From assembly GCF_000149955.1 (NCBI RefSeq), contig NC_030989.1, positions 4,600,402 to 4,664,401 of the forward strand: 64,000 nt of DNA. Direction: 5' to 3'. Of this stretch, positions 10,871 to 22,500 are shown piece by piece. Every line of letters begins with the position of its first letter. Within the stretch, counting starts at the first letter, position 1. A program made the position numbers and the translations under genes. A model generated the notes under the pieces. It saw only the letters and a list, made by a program, of their open reading frames with translations. It searched no databases and had not been told where the DNA came from. This stretch comes from Fusarium oxysporum f. sp. lycopersici 4287. Its lineage: Eukaryota > Ascomycota > Sordariomycetes > Hypocreales > Nectriaceae.

Positions 10871-12117
10871 TTGTGTCACAGGAGCAATCTTCTAGGGACC
10901 TATGGGGAAACGTTCGGATTCCTTTTCTGGAACTCCTACCAGGATACAACGGCGACAACCCAAATGCTTGGATATCTGTCCTCGAAGATGAAATCGTCCC
11001 TTACGCTTCTCTAGTTGGACTTCTGATTAGATGCGGATCATTTGAAAGACCAGAAAAATCAACTATAACAGTCCGTTTCCATTACCAGACTCGTCCGTGC
11101 TGAGAAGCCATCAACGGGAGCGAATGGGTGAGAAACGGGTCCAAGGTGTCATGGTATCACAACACCAGTTCGAGTATCCCCTTAAGTCAACAATTCAAGG
11201 ATGAAGTGGCAATCCGTCCGGGATATGGCGAATATGGGATATCCAACTATCTGGTTCCACTTCCCTAATAATTCAACACTCACGGAGCATTTCACAGCAT
11301 CACCCGAAACTGAGCCACAGTCAGAATTGCAGCTTGTGATGGGAGTCAGATGCTCTAATTTTGCGAACCAACATACACAAATGCTAAAACTTTGCGCTAT
11401 CAGCACATCGTATATCGAAATGGAAGTGGGCTGCAGTAGAGCCGCAATCGATGCCGACCTTGTATGCCAGCCAAACGGGCTAGACACACGCCATCACACC
11501 CCGTCAAAGGGAACTTGACTGCCCTTTCAAGCTTCAGGTTATCCGTAGAAGTCCTGCCAGAGCTGCCATTCACAGGCGGAAGCCAGCATGTTTCGGAACC
11601 CAGCATCCTCGAGCTCTATCTGAGGGACCCCTGGGGGATATTCCAGTATAACGGAGGGGCATACATGGATGATCCGTATAACTCGACGAAACTTGGCTGC
11701 TTCACCTCTGTTCCACCAGAGACAATTGAACAGAGACTCGCAACTTCTCTCAACACTATTACTATGTCAAGTTATGAAGTAAACGTGTTGACTGGTGGCA
11801 AGGGAGCGCCTTCTACCTATAATTTCTATGCACCAGTGCTCTGGCAGAATACTACAGCAACATGGACGGAATTCGACACGGGTATATATGAGCTGGATAA
11901 GCCGTGGTTTGTCCCGACCATTATGTCGACGGCAATATTGTTCATTTGCGCCACTGCCAACATCGTTATCCGTCAACGCATCAAAGCTCCGAACTTTCTA
12001 GATAGCTTGGCTGGTTTGACGAGACTCTCCATTTATAGATGTACCTCAAGATGGAAGTGGAAAGAGTGGCTCAGATCGCTTGGAAACGGTCAAGAATGTC
12101 AAGGTTCGGATTTGTGA
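10871..12117 (+). pseudogene. Decayed DUF3176-like membrane protein gene
   Basis: Three fragments in different frames follow the order of a fungal DUF3176-type protein: FLELLPGYNGDNPNAWISV (about 10920-10980), then CAISTSYIEMEVGC (11395-11440), then a C-terminal part at 11518-12117 with a membrane helix (FVPTIMSTAILFICATANIVI) followed by KAPNFLDSLAGLTR. The family usually has N-terminal membrane helices and is over 600 residues long; here the N-terminus is absent and stops or frame changes separate the pieces (for example a TGA at 11101-11103). Assignment to the family rests on remembered motif order, not on a search. An alternative is a multi-exon gene whose introns I cannot place, but the missing N-terminus favours decay. 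Confidence 0.45.
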
Positions 12118-13323
12118 TGTTTATCCAGAGCGAGAGATTGGGAAGATTGCTTTGACGACTGAACTAAACGGTCCATAGCTGAGATGGGAGCGGAGCTGTG
12201 CTTAGTTTCTTTTGCCTAATTGATTTATTACAATGTTCTCATTCTCTAATTTTGGAACATCTTGTTGATTGGCAAACTGCGTTTAGGAGCTCACTTTAAG
12301 GCTGCGTTGATTACTTGATACTATCGATGGCGCTGAAGGCTTGTTGAAACAGAGGCGTGTTGTTTACAGGTGAGACTTGTGACTGAGAGCTTATAATCAC
12401 CACACAGAACTTAGAAACATAGACGAGATAAAAATATGGTCCCGAAGGATTTGATCCCCTCACTCGATTGACATTGTGCGTCACTGAAAAACAAAGGATG
12501 TGTTGCATAACTGTCATGTCCACAACCAAAGTTCCTGGCTAGGCAAAAAGACCAGTGAGACATGCATGCGGCCCGCTCCATCCGCCTGTCAATTTCCTGG
12601 AAAAGCTACCGACAGCATCGAATCGCTGTAATTCTTTGCTCATTGGAGCCCGCTCGAATGTGCGACATACATTGCATTCACAGCATGTCCGTTGCTCCAG
12701 AAGAGGCAGCTCACTCGTAACCAAGACTTGGTGAGTGCGGCAAGAGAGAAGAGACAAGAGAAGCAAAGAATATAGCTCAATGGTGCTGTGTCCATACGGA
12801 CCTCACCTGAAGAGCACCGTCAAAAGATGCGGAAGCACATGCTGCAGACTCAAGTCAACCCCGGCCTCGATTCTTAGCCCGGAGTGGTCTATAAAGGGAC
12901 TAAGACTAGCTGTAGGTTCGACCTTATTGAGAAAACAACTACCAACCAATCACCTCAGGGTCAGTAGATGCAGAACACATTCAGCTCCTGTTGACTGAGA
13001 AGGGGCTTCGACGCACGAACGCGGGGTTGTGAGACATGATAGACTTGCCGAAGTTGAATTGGCGAATTACCTGAAAGCACATCATTATGTTGCGCAAGCA
13101 ATTGCTTCTGATGTTGCCAAAGGAGGGGCAAAGGACCGATTGAAGTCTGTAGATGGAAAGGAAGGAGGAATGAGTGAACAGGCACTATCGACGTCGGCAG
13201 AGCTGAGTAGAGGATGAGAGCAGGCCCGATGTGTATAAATGCCCCAGCCCTCATGTCGACAGTTTACCAGACTCATCTTCATCAACCACTTCACCTTGAA
13301 CACGGTACTTAAAAACTATCATC
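12118..13323. other. Intergenic with a repeat fragment
   Basis: About 1.2 kb with no supported gene. It contains one copy of a dispersed repeat (12357-12414) that recurs at 40923-40979. On the minus strand near 12441-12452 it has GGGATCAAATCC, which resembles a tRNA B box or element end. The last 100 bases are the leader of the PSD-family gene. Confidence 0.5.
12357..12414 (+). repeat. Dispersed repeat, copy 1 (partner at 40923-40979)
   Basis: About 57 bases containing GAGACTTGTG(A/G)CTGAGAGCTTA and ending in GAACTTAG are shared with 40923-40979 at high identity. Both copies are intergenic, on the same strand, 28 kb apart. It probably derives from a short inactive mobile element. Confidence 0.6.
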
Positions 13324-14610
13324 ATGCCTTCTGGTCTTCCCACTGCTCCCGATACTGAGATCGGCTTTCAGCCGCCTCCTCCCTCAAAGGGCCCCCTCGA
13401 CAAGATCCGCAAAGGTCTTGTCGGCATCATTCCCTTGCCTGAGCTTGGCGAGAAACCTGTCATCTATAATCCCGTCATCATTGTCCTCACAGGCTACCTT
13501 GAGACCATCAAGCCTGGTGCTCTTGATGAAGCTGTTCACTCTGCATACCAGCAGATCCCCCAGTTCATGGACAAGCTGAACATCAGTGATGCTCGATCGT
13601 TCTTGGACTTTGCCAACGATCTACTCAAATGGGTGCCTCACGAGAACTACGAGGGAAAGGATATCTACGATATTCTCTGCATGTTCTACTTCATCATCGA
13701 CCAACCTCCTCTGGCGAACCTTCAGACTGCCATCTCGCCTGATCAGGTCGGTCAGCCGCTCACCTGGCTCTCCTCATGGATAGTCGTATATGCGCAGCTT
13801 ATTGGACTGTTCATGGACTCCCCTGCCTCACTCACGAAAGAGTCTCTTGAGAGTTTCAGCCAGAAGAACTCTCCCAAGTACAATTATGACGAAGCTTTGG
13901 TCCCAGAGGGTGGTTTCCGTACCTTTAACCAGTTCTTCTCTCGCCATCTCAAGCCAGGCGTGCGACCTATTGCAGAGCCGGAGAACGACCGTGTCATTGT
14001 GTACCCAGCCGACTGCACGTACGACAATTCGGTTGCCAACCAAAACATTGTCAACATTGAGTCTGACGGAGTGATCATGATCAAGAACCTTCCCTGGACT
14101 ATCTCGTCGCTCCTTCAGGGAAGCGAGTACGCGGATGAGTTCCATGGCGGTGTCTGGATGCATGCCTTCCTCAACACCTTCAACTACCATCGCCAGCACG
14201 CTCCTGTTGCTGGTGAGGTTCTTGAGGCGAAGAACATCCAGGGCGCGGCGTACATGGAGGTAAACTCCAAGTGTGAGCCAATGCGTGTCATGTGCGGCCC
14301 AGACGCTCCTGATACACCTGGATACCAGTTCTTGCAGACCCGCGGCATGATCATCATCGACAACCCCGTCTTGGGCAAGGTTGCCGTGCTTCCTATTGGT
14401 ATGGCACAAGTTTCGTCCGTCAAGATAACGATTCAGAAGGGTGATAGAGTTGAGAAGGGACAAGAGATTTCGTACTTCCAGTTTGGAGGATCGGATGTCA
14501 TTTGTGTGTTCCAGCCCAAGGCGGGGCTGAGGGTTGAGGATTTTGTTGCTTCGTCTAACAACACGTACTCCAAGTATGGTACCATCTTGGCAAGAGCTCC
14601 CCAAAAGTAA
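13324..14610 (+). CDS. Phosphatidylserine decarboxylase family protein
   Basis: Single-exon gene of 428 residues. The C-terminal half shows the PSD fold: FNQFFSRHLKPGVRPI, then YPADCTYD, then NYHRQHAPVAGEV (the conserved histidine segment), and finally YFQFGGSDVICVFQ. The last segment contains the GGS form of the (L)GS(T/S) self-cleavage site that makes the pyruvoyl cofactor. The N-terminal 200 residues are the extension seen in a soluble fungal subgroup rather than a mitochondrial targeting or C2 region, and there is no membrane helix. The family normally decarboxylates phosphatidylserine to phosphatidylethanolamine. This soluble subgroup is often found outside core lipid synthesis and may act on another amino-acid-derived substrate (inference). 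Neighbours give no pathway. Confidence 0.88.
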   Translation: MPSGLPTAPDTEIGFQPPPPSKGPLDKIRKGLVGIIPLPELGEKPVIYNPVIIVLTGYLETIKPGALDEAVHSAYQQIPQFMDKLNISDARSFLDFANDLLKWVPHENYEGKDIYDILCMFYFIIDQPPLANLQTAISPDQVGQPLTWLSSWIVVYAQLIGLFMDSPASLTKESLESFSQKNSPKYNYDEALVPEGGFRTFNQFFSRHLKPGVRPIAEPENDRVIVYPADCTYDNSVANQNIVNIESDGVIMIKNLPWTISSLLQGSEYADEFHGGVWMHAFLNTFNYHRQHAPVAGEVLEAKNIQGAAYMEVNSKCEPMRVMCGPDAPDTPGYQFLQTRGMIIIDNPVLGKVAVLPIGMAQVSSVKITIQKGDRVEKGQEISYFQFGGSDVICVFQPKAGLRVEDFVASSNNTYSKYGTILARAPQK

Positions 14611-15389
14611 ACAGGGGTTGCTATAGCGAATTTGGGATGCTCTTACGGTTGAAATGATAGCTATCTAGCCAAACAAACGAAACTGACATTGACCTTCCTG
14701 TCATACCTGAAATGAGGCCTGCTTTTCTGAGACATATATGCAGCTCTGGCCTGTTTAAGCCCAATGCCAGAGTTTAATCAACCCCTCAACGCTTTGTGAC
14801 TGCAGATCTGGTCCCATATCTTCTTAAGAGGCTGTACTCTTTTGGAGCAGTTCATGGGTATCGAGCAGGTCGGTATTGCAGGCAGTATCACTCATGATGC
14901 ATAAATCCCGACATCAACTATAAGTAGGAGAGATGTTCAAATACAGCGAAACTAGAAGATATTTAATGCTTTTATAATATCAGCAAATTTGGGATAGCTT
15001 TAGTACGCTGTTGGGTAACTGGTTGTGATTTCTCGTCCCCACACAAAAGCCGCAAATGTCTCTGCACCCCCGCACTCAAGCATCTTGCAAGACTTGGATG
15101 ATCTCGAAAAGGAAACTTTGCGTTCTAGACCGACTGTTTCTGTGATCCTTTCCTGTAAAGGGCTCTTGTGGCTAGCTGAAGACCACTAGTCTCCTGCAAC
15201 TTAGTGGGTTGTCTTGGATGACGAATTCAACAGATGCGATAGGCGGTTTGGCCGTGTATCAAATGATATATCAAAATGTTGAGGTCAAAGCACAATTCGG
15301 AGAATACCTACTTATACTAAACAATTTCTCTCAGAGAGGCATCTTCAGTTTCCTGATCAATTCGTTCTATTCACCATTGAGCTTCTACC
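14611..15389. other. Intergenic
   Basis: About 780 bases. It presumably carries the terminator of the PSD-family gene and the promoter of the cupin gene. No gene, repeat or strong motif recognised. Confidence 0.55.
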
Positions 15390-16792
15390 ATGGCCGATCC
15401 GTCCCACTTCACTGATCCCTTTTGGGAACCCCAGGATCAGATCCCTGCTGAATCCGACGCTCAACCCCAAGTCAGCCCCTTCAAAACCGCCAATCTTCTA
15501 TACTCAACCTCGTCTTCCTGGGAGACTACCCCCGTCGGAATTGACTTTGCCGTGGGAGGTCTGGGTACCATTGCTGCCAAGGCTACCTCCCCCAAGAAAG
15601 GTGTTACATTCACCATTCGCCCCGAAAAGCGGGATGAACAGCCAACCCTGAAGCTAGAAATCACAAAGGATAACTGCGTTCTATCCAAGAAAGAGAAAGA
15701 TGCCGACGAGTTTGTCGCATATAAAGAAAAGCTCAAGTTTGAGCCGGGCGAGGAGAGAAACAAGTTTAACGACTTTGTCATGTTTCCGAAAGGAAAAGCC
15801 TCAGCTTTGCTTGACACATTGACTACGAAGGCTACTTATTGGATCTCCGTTGATAGGAGTAACGCTCGCATCCGGTACGGCCAGCATCTGATCAATAATT
15901 CCATGACTTTCATGGAGATTCAGTTCAAGAAGGAGAAAGCTGCCTGGATGGATAACCTCGTTTCCACCGAAGTTGAGCAAGATGGTTCTCCGATTTCCAA
16001 CCAAGGCATTGTGTACAAGCCACAACCCGTCACGGTTGATCTCCCGCCCGTGGTTATCCCCGAGTCGGAGATGACACTAGACATACTGGAGAAAATGTCA
16101 GCCATGACTTTTGCCAATCTGCCCAAGGCCTGTCAGAAACTGTACCACAATATCTCTGGGGCCAAGATTACAGCGAGACCGGTTGATTTCCCAGAGCTCC
16201 CTGAAGCGATCGACGAGAGCTGTAGAGATCCTAAAAAGGTCTGTGGTAAGATCCTTGAGGGAAAGAACACTTTTGGAGACAAACTGGAGACCTATCTTCG
16301 TATCACAATTGGTGATAATCTGGCATGTTCTTCCTCCCCGGAATTGTTCACAACTAACACCAACAGGCGGATTCTCCTGGTATCCCTTATGTGATGGAGA
16401 TCTGGCCTCCAGGCCACAAATCACCAATTCACCAACACGGTGATGCCTCGGCAGTCATCAGAGTCCTCTACGGAAAGATCCAGGTATCCTGGTTCGACAA
16501 GGTTGAAGAGGGAAGTCCGTCACAGTTGATTGGCAATCCGGTCATTCTCGAAGAAGGCAAAGTCACTTGGTTGGGCAAGGATCAGTATCAAGTTCATCAG
16601 CTTGAGAATACTTCGGATACTGTTTGTATCACTCTCCAGTGCTATCAGTTTGATGACGATGATAGAATTCATGACGAAGCGTTTTATTGGAAGGATGAGG
16701 AGGGGCACAGGAGGAAGTTTATTCCGAATAGCGATAGGGCTTACGGACAGTTTGTTCGGGAGGTCAACGCTGAGTGGAAGAAATCACACTGA
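15390..16792 (+). CDS. Two-domain protein: farnesoic-acid-methyltransferase-like N-terminus and cysteine-dioxygenase-like cupin
   Basis: Exon 1 starts at 15390. Residues about 65-190 resemble the domain named after farnesoic acid O-methyltransferase (KATYWISVDRSNARIRYGQ). The C-terminal part is a cupin of the cysteine-dioxygenase superfamily: YVMEIWPPGHKSPIHQHG gives the HXH metal ligands, and HQLENTS a further histidine. Joining the two parts in frame does not work with any nearby GT donor. A GC-AG intron at 16323-16366 (GCATGT...CTAACACCAACAG) does keep the frame and yields ...ITIGDNLADSPGIPYVMEIWPPG. The predicted activity is Fe(II)-dependent thiol or other small-molecule dioxygenation, with no substrate evidence. 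A frame change that needs sequencing confirmation is the alternative to the GC-AG intron. Confidence 0.75.
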
Positions 16793-16927
16793 GTTACTAG
16801 TATAGAGGGCTATAACCAAGTTCATCATTGTTCCTGTCCGTCGCATTTCCTGTCAACATTCTTCTATCCTAAACAATCTTGGGGCCGTGTCTTCCTGCAA
16901 GTATTGAAAGCCGTTCCTAGGCTCTTC

Positions 16928-17779
16928 TCACGTAACAATAGAGTTAAGAAAGTCCAGATAAGGTTGCTTTGATACACTGCCCTCTTTCAGTGGTCTTGTC
17001 GTGTGCTGGAGAGCAGCTCTGTGACAGTTCAAAAATGCGTTTGTGGCAGTAGAGTTCAAAGAGCTGAGTTTAAAGTTCTTTTTATCCCCTTCGCCTGCAT
17101 TCCAAGTCAAGCTGAGGTCAAAACGCGCATAAATGCGATGTCCACCCCCATCGAGCTTCTTCACAAGATAGTCCGAGAAGTAAGCGCGCGAAGTGCCTGG
17201 CCCGGTCGCCAGTTCCTTCATGTCGACCAAATCATCCGGAGCATCTTGGTAAGAATCTCTGTCCCACGGCTTAGGAATCTTACCGATCAAGACGCTCGGA
17301 GTGTCCATAATGCCGTTCACTTTGAGGGCATCAGACTTGACGTATTCATGAGTGCTGGCGAAGAAAACATCGGTAAGTTTAGAGTCCACTCCCCAGCAAG
17401 TATTCCAATTCGGCGCTCCCGAGCCAGTTGCAAAGTCCGTGATGTCCTCCGTAGAGTTTACCAACTGGTAAGCGGGTTTGTTCGTTTTGTTGGACAAGCT
17501 CCCAGTTTGGGCTGCACCATCAATGACGAGCTGTCGGGTGACGAATTGCACCCATTTGAAGTCGTCATACGTAGAATCATCTTTGAAGATGAGACCGAAG
17601 CCGCCATATCTCTTGGTATCCTCAGGGACATACAGTCTGCTGACCAGTGCGGCAGTCCCAGTGCCGTCGATGCTGGTTAGTTTAGCATTGACTGCATTTT
17701 CAGCTGGAAGGGGGTTCGAAACGTCTTGGGCGACCAGTTCGGCAAACTTGTTACCATAGAGTGGTGTCTGGTTGGTCAT
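16928..17779 (-). CDS. Hypothetical protein, 283 residues
   Basis: Single open frame on the minus strand, MTNQTPLYGNKFAELVAQDV to ...YLDFLNSIVT. It has no signal peptide, membrane helix or motif I recognise. It is soluble-looking, balanced in composition, with many aromatic residues (W, Y, F) spread along the length as in a globular beta-rich protein. Codon usage (C/G-ending codons) looks like its neighbours, supporting a real gene. It is convergent with the cupin gene (136 bases apart), which does not suggest co-function. Confidence 0.65.
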   Translation of the reverse strand: MTNQTPLYGNKFAELVAQDVSNPLPAENAVNAKLTSIDGTGTAALVSRLYVPEDTKRYGGFGLIFKDDSTYDDFKWVQFVTRQLVIDGAAQTGSLSNKTNKPAYQLVNSTEDITDFATGSGAPNWNTCWGVDSKLTDVFFASTHEYVKSDALKVNGIMDTPSVLIGKIPKPWDRDSYQDAPDDLVDMKELATGPGTSRAYFSDYLVKKLDGGGHRIYARFDLSLTWNAGEGDKKNFKLSSLNSTATNAFLNCHRAALQHTTRPLKEGSVSKQPYLDFLNSIVT

Positions 17780-19591
17780 GGTTATTTGTTGATTTGGGTT
17801 TATGGGTCAAGGTGTAGGCAATTTGATGTGATGAAGGAGCACTGTTGAAGAGTGAGTGTTTTCGGGCTTGCGGAGAGAAGACTGCACTCGTGGAAGTTAG
17901 CCCTTATTTATCTTTTCATGAATGCAAGCTGAAAGCATGTGATGTGATGATGTTTAGTCATACCTCTTTAGCAGTGTGGCTTCACAGCCACTGTTCAATA
18001 GTAGGATAGAGCTGAAAGCACAATACCAATAAGCAACAGCGAAACTTGTGACATGCTGCTTCATGGCTTACTTCAGCGGAGTAAGCCTATCACGAGACCC
18101 TTCCAATTACTGAAAGAGAGCAGTGCGTGGTTACATTCATACCATTATTGACGTAAGCGGTGTTCTGAACATGACTTATTAGCTTGACATATCATTTCAG
18201 GATTTCGAAGTTTGTTTCTAAATGCAAGAAACTCAATGCATAGTCCTTCGACTGTGATTAGAAATGTAAGCGGTATCATGTATCCAATCACAATCGACTT
18301 GGAGGCCGAGGGAGTGAGTCCAGCTGATCTTTATCATTCTGGTGGTCAAACAAAGGGCCGGAATGGCAACCATCACCAACCCGGAATAGGTTGTTTCTTC
18401 GAAATGGGCGTGCTATTAGATCAATAGTGGATTATAAAGTTCTAGCAATTTGGCTAAATGCAGTATCATACGTGACCAATGGGTTTTGACGGTGCCAACG
18501 TAGTTACCAAGCAAGAAAACTACGCGCCCTGAACCTTAACAAGTTAACATTGCAGCATAACAGCGGAACACTACGCCACAACATGAGTAAGCCATATTGT
18601 GGCTTCTGTTGTGAACAAACTGCTGCTGCCACTGTTGACGTCAATGCCCACATTCACAGTGCCCTGCCCTCAGTTCACTGCCACCAAGGACTCTCTTACC
18701 CCTTCCCCTCTCTTTTCACCTTTTTTTCCTTCTAACATCATGCAAAAAAAAAAAAAAACTGGACTTCTCGGGCCGCAGTCGTTGTAAAATTCCAACACCT
18801 ACCTATTTAACGAGCGCATTTACCTCCTTTTCTAGAAGGATCGGGGATTGCGGAAGGAACTCCCCTGTGCTCGCCATATTCTTTGGGTCGCAGGTCGGTC
18901 GCCTGGCTTCGGAACCAGTCCTCTTTGCGCCTCAGCGCTGAGTTGGCAGAGGCTTATCTAGGGCCGCCATGTTCTTTGGGTTCCTGAACAAGCTTTCTGT
19001 CAATGAACCTGACATTTTCGGCTTGCGATACCTCGTTCATTCATTGAGCCCGGTGAGCATAGGATTCATGTTGTGTTGCTGACATTAGTGTACAGAGAAT
19101 ATGGCGGCGCCTTCGCAGTACCGATATCGATCTTTGCCACTTTGTCTCTCAAATATGGACTGAATCATGTTTATCTTTGAAGCTCCACGCTGCTATAACG
19201 AACTGGCCAGGGTGAGTTATGCTTGATGCCACAAAGCACGACGAGAAACTGATGGTGCCTGGTAGGATGGGGATGATATGTCGGGTCAGGGCTGGGCACC
19301 GTTCGACCACTGGTATATCTGACCTGAATCGACGCGAGCCACGCTGACGATACAGTCAATCGGATGACCGTAGCGAAAGGCAAGGCTTGTTTTAGCAGCA
19401 AGGTTCAACGCGTATTCCGTATTCCGTATCCCGTATCCCGTTTGCCCCCACATTATCAATCATGACTCCGCGCTAAACCTCTTCTGGTGCTTTGGAGCGC
19501 TGCGCACCTTACGTCCAACCCAGCTTGATGGTATATAACCTGAAGGGACGCGACAACATGCGACTTCTCAAGATTATGACAGACTCATACC
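17780..19591. other. Long intergenic region upstream of the ABC transporter
   Basis: About 1.8 kb with no supported gene. It includes a 14-15 base A run near 18744 and a tandem array of four 7-base units CGTATTC/CGTATCC at 19411-19438, 150 bases before the ABC transporter start. The rest looks like ordinary non-coding sequence. Confidence 0.55.
19411..19438 (+). repeat. Four 7-bp tandem units (CGTATTC x2, CGTATCC x2)
   Basis: Seen directly. The array lies in the promoter region of the ABC transporter, ending 153 bases before its ATG. It could be a simple repeat or a cluster of binding sites (CCGTAT/TCCG-like half-sites); no protein is assigned. Confidence 0.6.
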
Positions 19592-22500
19592 ATGAATGCG
19601 GATAAAGACTTTGGCCCGCAGCGAGCGGGCGTTTTCGACTTTACAATTCTTTTTGAACAAAGTATTTTGTCTCTCCTCCCGACTGGTCTGTTCATCTTGC
19701 TTGTGCCGCTGAGATTCTATGTACTCTGGAACAATGAAAGGGTCACCAAATCTGAACCCTTGTTGTGGGCAAAAATGGTAAGCAATCGCTTCTTCTTGCT
19801 CCTTGTGCTAACAAATCAGGTCACGACCGCCATTTATGCCAGCCTTCAAACCGCTTTACTTGTCCTCTGGTGCCGACAAAACTCGACAAATACAGCCATC
19901 GCTGAGCCTGTCCTTGGCTTGATCGAATCTTTTGCACTTGCCGCTTTGTCGTTCGTTGAACACCGAAACTCAAAGAAACCGTCGAAGTTGATCGGGACAT
20001 TTCTCGTCATCACCATCATCCTCGACATTGCCCTCGTCCGAACCTTTTGGATACGATCGATGCGGACAACTGCAGCTGTATTCACTGCCTCCTTCGTACT
20101 TAAGACGATTCTCTTGATTCTCGAAGAAACACCAAAGAGCCTACTCAACGAAAAAGAAAAGATACACGAGACCTCATCGGGAGTGGTCAACAGGAGTTTC
20201 TTCTGGTGGTTGAATGGACTCTTTCTGCAAGGCCATCGCACCATTCTCGAGACCGAAGACTTACAGGCAATAGACTCAAAGTTTGATACAGACCATGTAT
20301 CAGCGCCGTTGGAGAAACAATGGGAACGAGGTAAGCCGAGACTCTCCGATCTATCCCGAACCTTATTGCTGTGGACATCTAACAGTTGCAGCCCGCAATA
20401 GTGGCCAGCCCAGTCTCTTGAAATCCACTTTCCTCGCATACAAGTGGCAATTCGCCGCCGGTATCATCCCTCGACTCCTTTACAGCGGCTTCAACTTTGC
20501 GCAGCCCTTCCTCATCCAATCCGTCATCGTGCTCGTCAGCAAAAAGGAAATGTCGGTCCAAATTTCCAGCGGGCTCATCGGAGCAACAGTCCTCATCTAC
20601 CTCGGCCTTGCCATTTCTGGCGCCTGGCACAAACACATGTCTTACCAGTTGGTGACTATGTACAGAGGTGGATTAGTGTCTTTGATCTTCAAGAAGACGC
20701 TCAAGCTCAAGACCACGTCCATCAAGGACTCTGCACCTGTTACACTCATGACGGCGGACGTGGAGACTATTGTTGCTGCCGGAGCCTCGGTCCATGATAT
20801 GTGGGCAAACATGCTTGAACTTCCTGTGGGGATTTATCTGCTTTATCGTCAAGTTGGTAAGCCTAGCTTGCTTGTGCTGGTTCCAACCGTCAGTGAGTAC
20901 TCTATCCCACGTTAGACCAAGCTAACAGTCAAGTCACAACGATCCTCAGCGGCATCATCTCTCCAGCCATGGAGCCAGCGACAGTGAAATGGAATGAAGC
21001 TGTTCAGAAGCGAGTTGGTGAAACATCAAGCATGCTCAATCAAATGAAAGGCATCAAAATGATGGGCTTGACAGATTTCTTTCGCAAAATGGTCCAGGGC
21101 CTAAGAGTCAAAGAGCTCAAAGTATCTGCCAGGTTCCGATGGTTGCTCGTCTACTTCAATGCCCTTGGTAAGTCGCCTCATGATTGCGTTACATCGCTAA
21201 CGGTACAGCCATGATCTCTGCCCAGTTGACGCCGGTGGTTGTCATCATGTCTGCAATTTACTGGACCAAAGCAGATGAAGGCCTGAGTGTCGCAGAAGCG
21301 TTCACATCGCTGTCCCTGATCTCTCTTGTGACTCAACCACTTATCATGATTCTCGTCTCCTTGATGCAGATTGCAGGTGTTGTCGGGGGCTGTGGCAGGA
21401 TTCAAGCGTTTTTGCTCCTGGATGAGCAGGTTGTTGCTAAGGAGACAGTCGATGTTGACGCCGTCACTGTGCAGAACGCCAACTTTCAGGCGCCCGACGG
21501 AAATTCTTTGCTCACCGATATAAACCTCCACATCTCGCCCGGGACACTAAACATGCTTGCAGGCAGGGTAGGCTGCGGAAAGTCATCACTCTTGAGAGCG
21601 ATCATCGGCGAGCTTATACCAGCAGAGGGGACGGTCGAGACCGAGGACTCTCTTGCGTATTGCGACCAGGTACCATGGCTCCGCAACACCACAATTCGAG
21701 AAAACATCGTTGGGCTGTCGCCGATAGACGACAAGTGGCTGTCGACAGTTCTTCACGCTTGCGCTTTGGATGAGGATCTCCATCAATTGCCCCAAGGTCA
21801 AGAGACAACTGTTGGTTCTGGTGGAGTGGCTTTAAGTGGAGGCCAAAAACAGAGGGTTGCCCTTTCACGAGCTGTCTATTCGCGAAAAAAGCTCATTCTA
21901 CTTGACGATGTCTTCAGCAGCCTTGACAGAACGACTGCAGATACAGTCTTCCATCGCCTTCTGGGGTCTGATGGTTTGCTTCGGACGAGCACTGTTATCT
22001 TGGTAACCAGTAACGGTATGAGCTCTCCCGGTTTGAAGCTTTTCTAACAGTTTAGTCCATTATCTACCATTCGCGGACTTTGTTACCGTGATTGAAGACG
22101 GCCGAATCACTCGCAATCAAGTTCCATACTCTCAACTTGAAGCCACCGAAACTCTAAATACTATCGCACCAATCGAAACTCAGGAACCTACACAAAAGGA
22201 CATAGTCAAGCTTACTCCGAAGAAGGAAATTGACTTGGCTCGAAAGACTGGGGATACCGATTGCTACAAGATATATGTTAAGTCAATGGGTTGGAAAGTC
22301 ATTAGCATCATCTTTCCAACTTCAGTGATCGGCGCCGTACTTGAAGCCATGCCTCGTGAGTATTGTGATCTTTGTTCAGACGAGGCTAATGATATAGAAA
22401 TCTGGTTACGAATATGGACGGAGAAAGGTGAAGGCTCGAAGGATGCCCATTACGCAGGAGGGTATATAGGACTAGTCGTTGCTTCAATGGCCCTGGCACT

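Noticed and set aside
13324..17779. Secondary-metabolite cluster around the PSD-family and cupin genes
   Set aside because: No synthase, terpene cyclase, NRPS or PKS, and no regulator; the genes are not arranged as a unit.
18744..18758. A-run as the tail of a retroposed gene
   Set aside because: No intron-less gene copy or target duplication found upstream.
19778..19819. Treating SNRFFLLLVLTNQ in the ABC transporter as coding
   Set aside because: The 42 bases start GTAAGC, contain CTAAC and end CAG, so this is an intron without stops.
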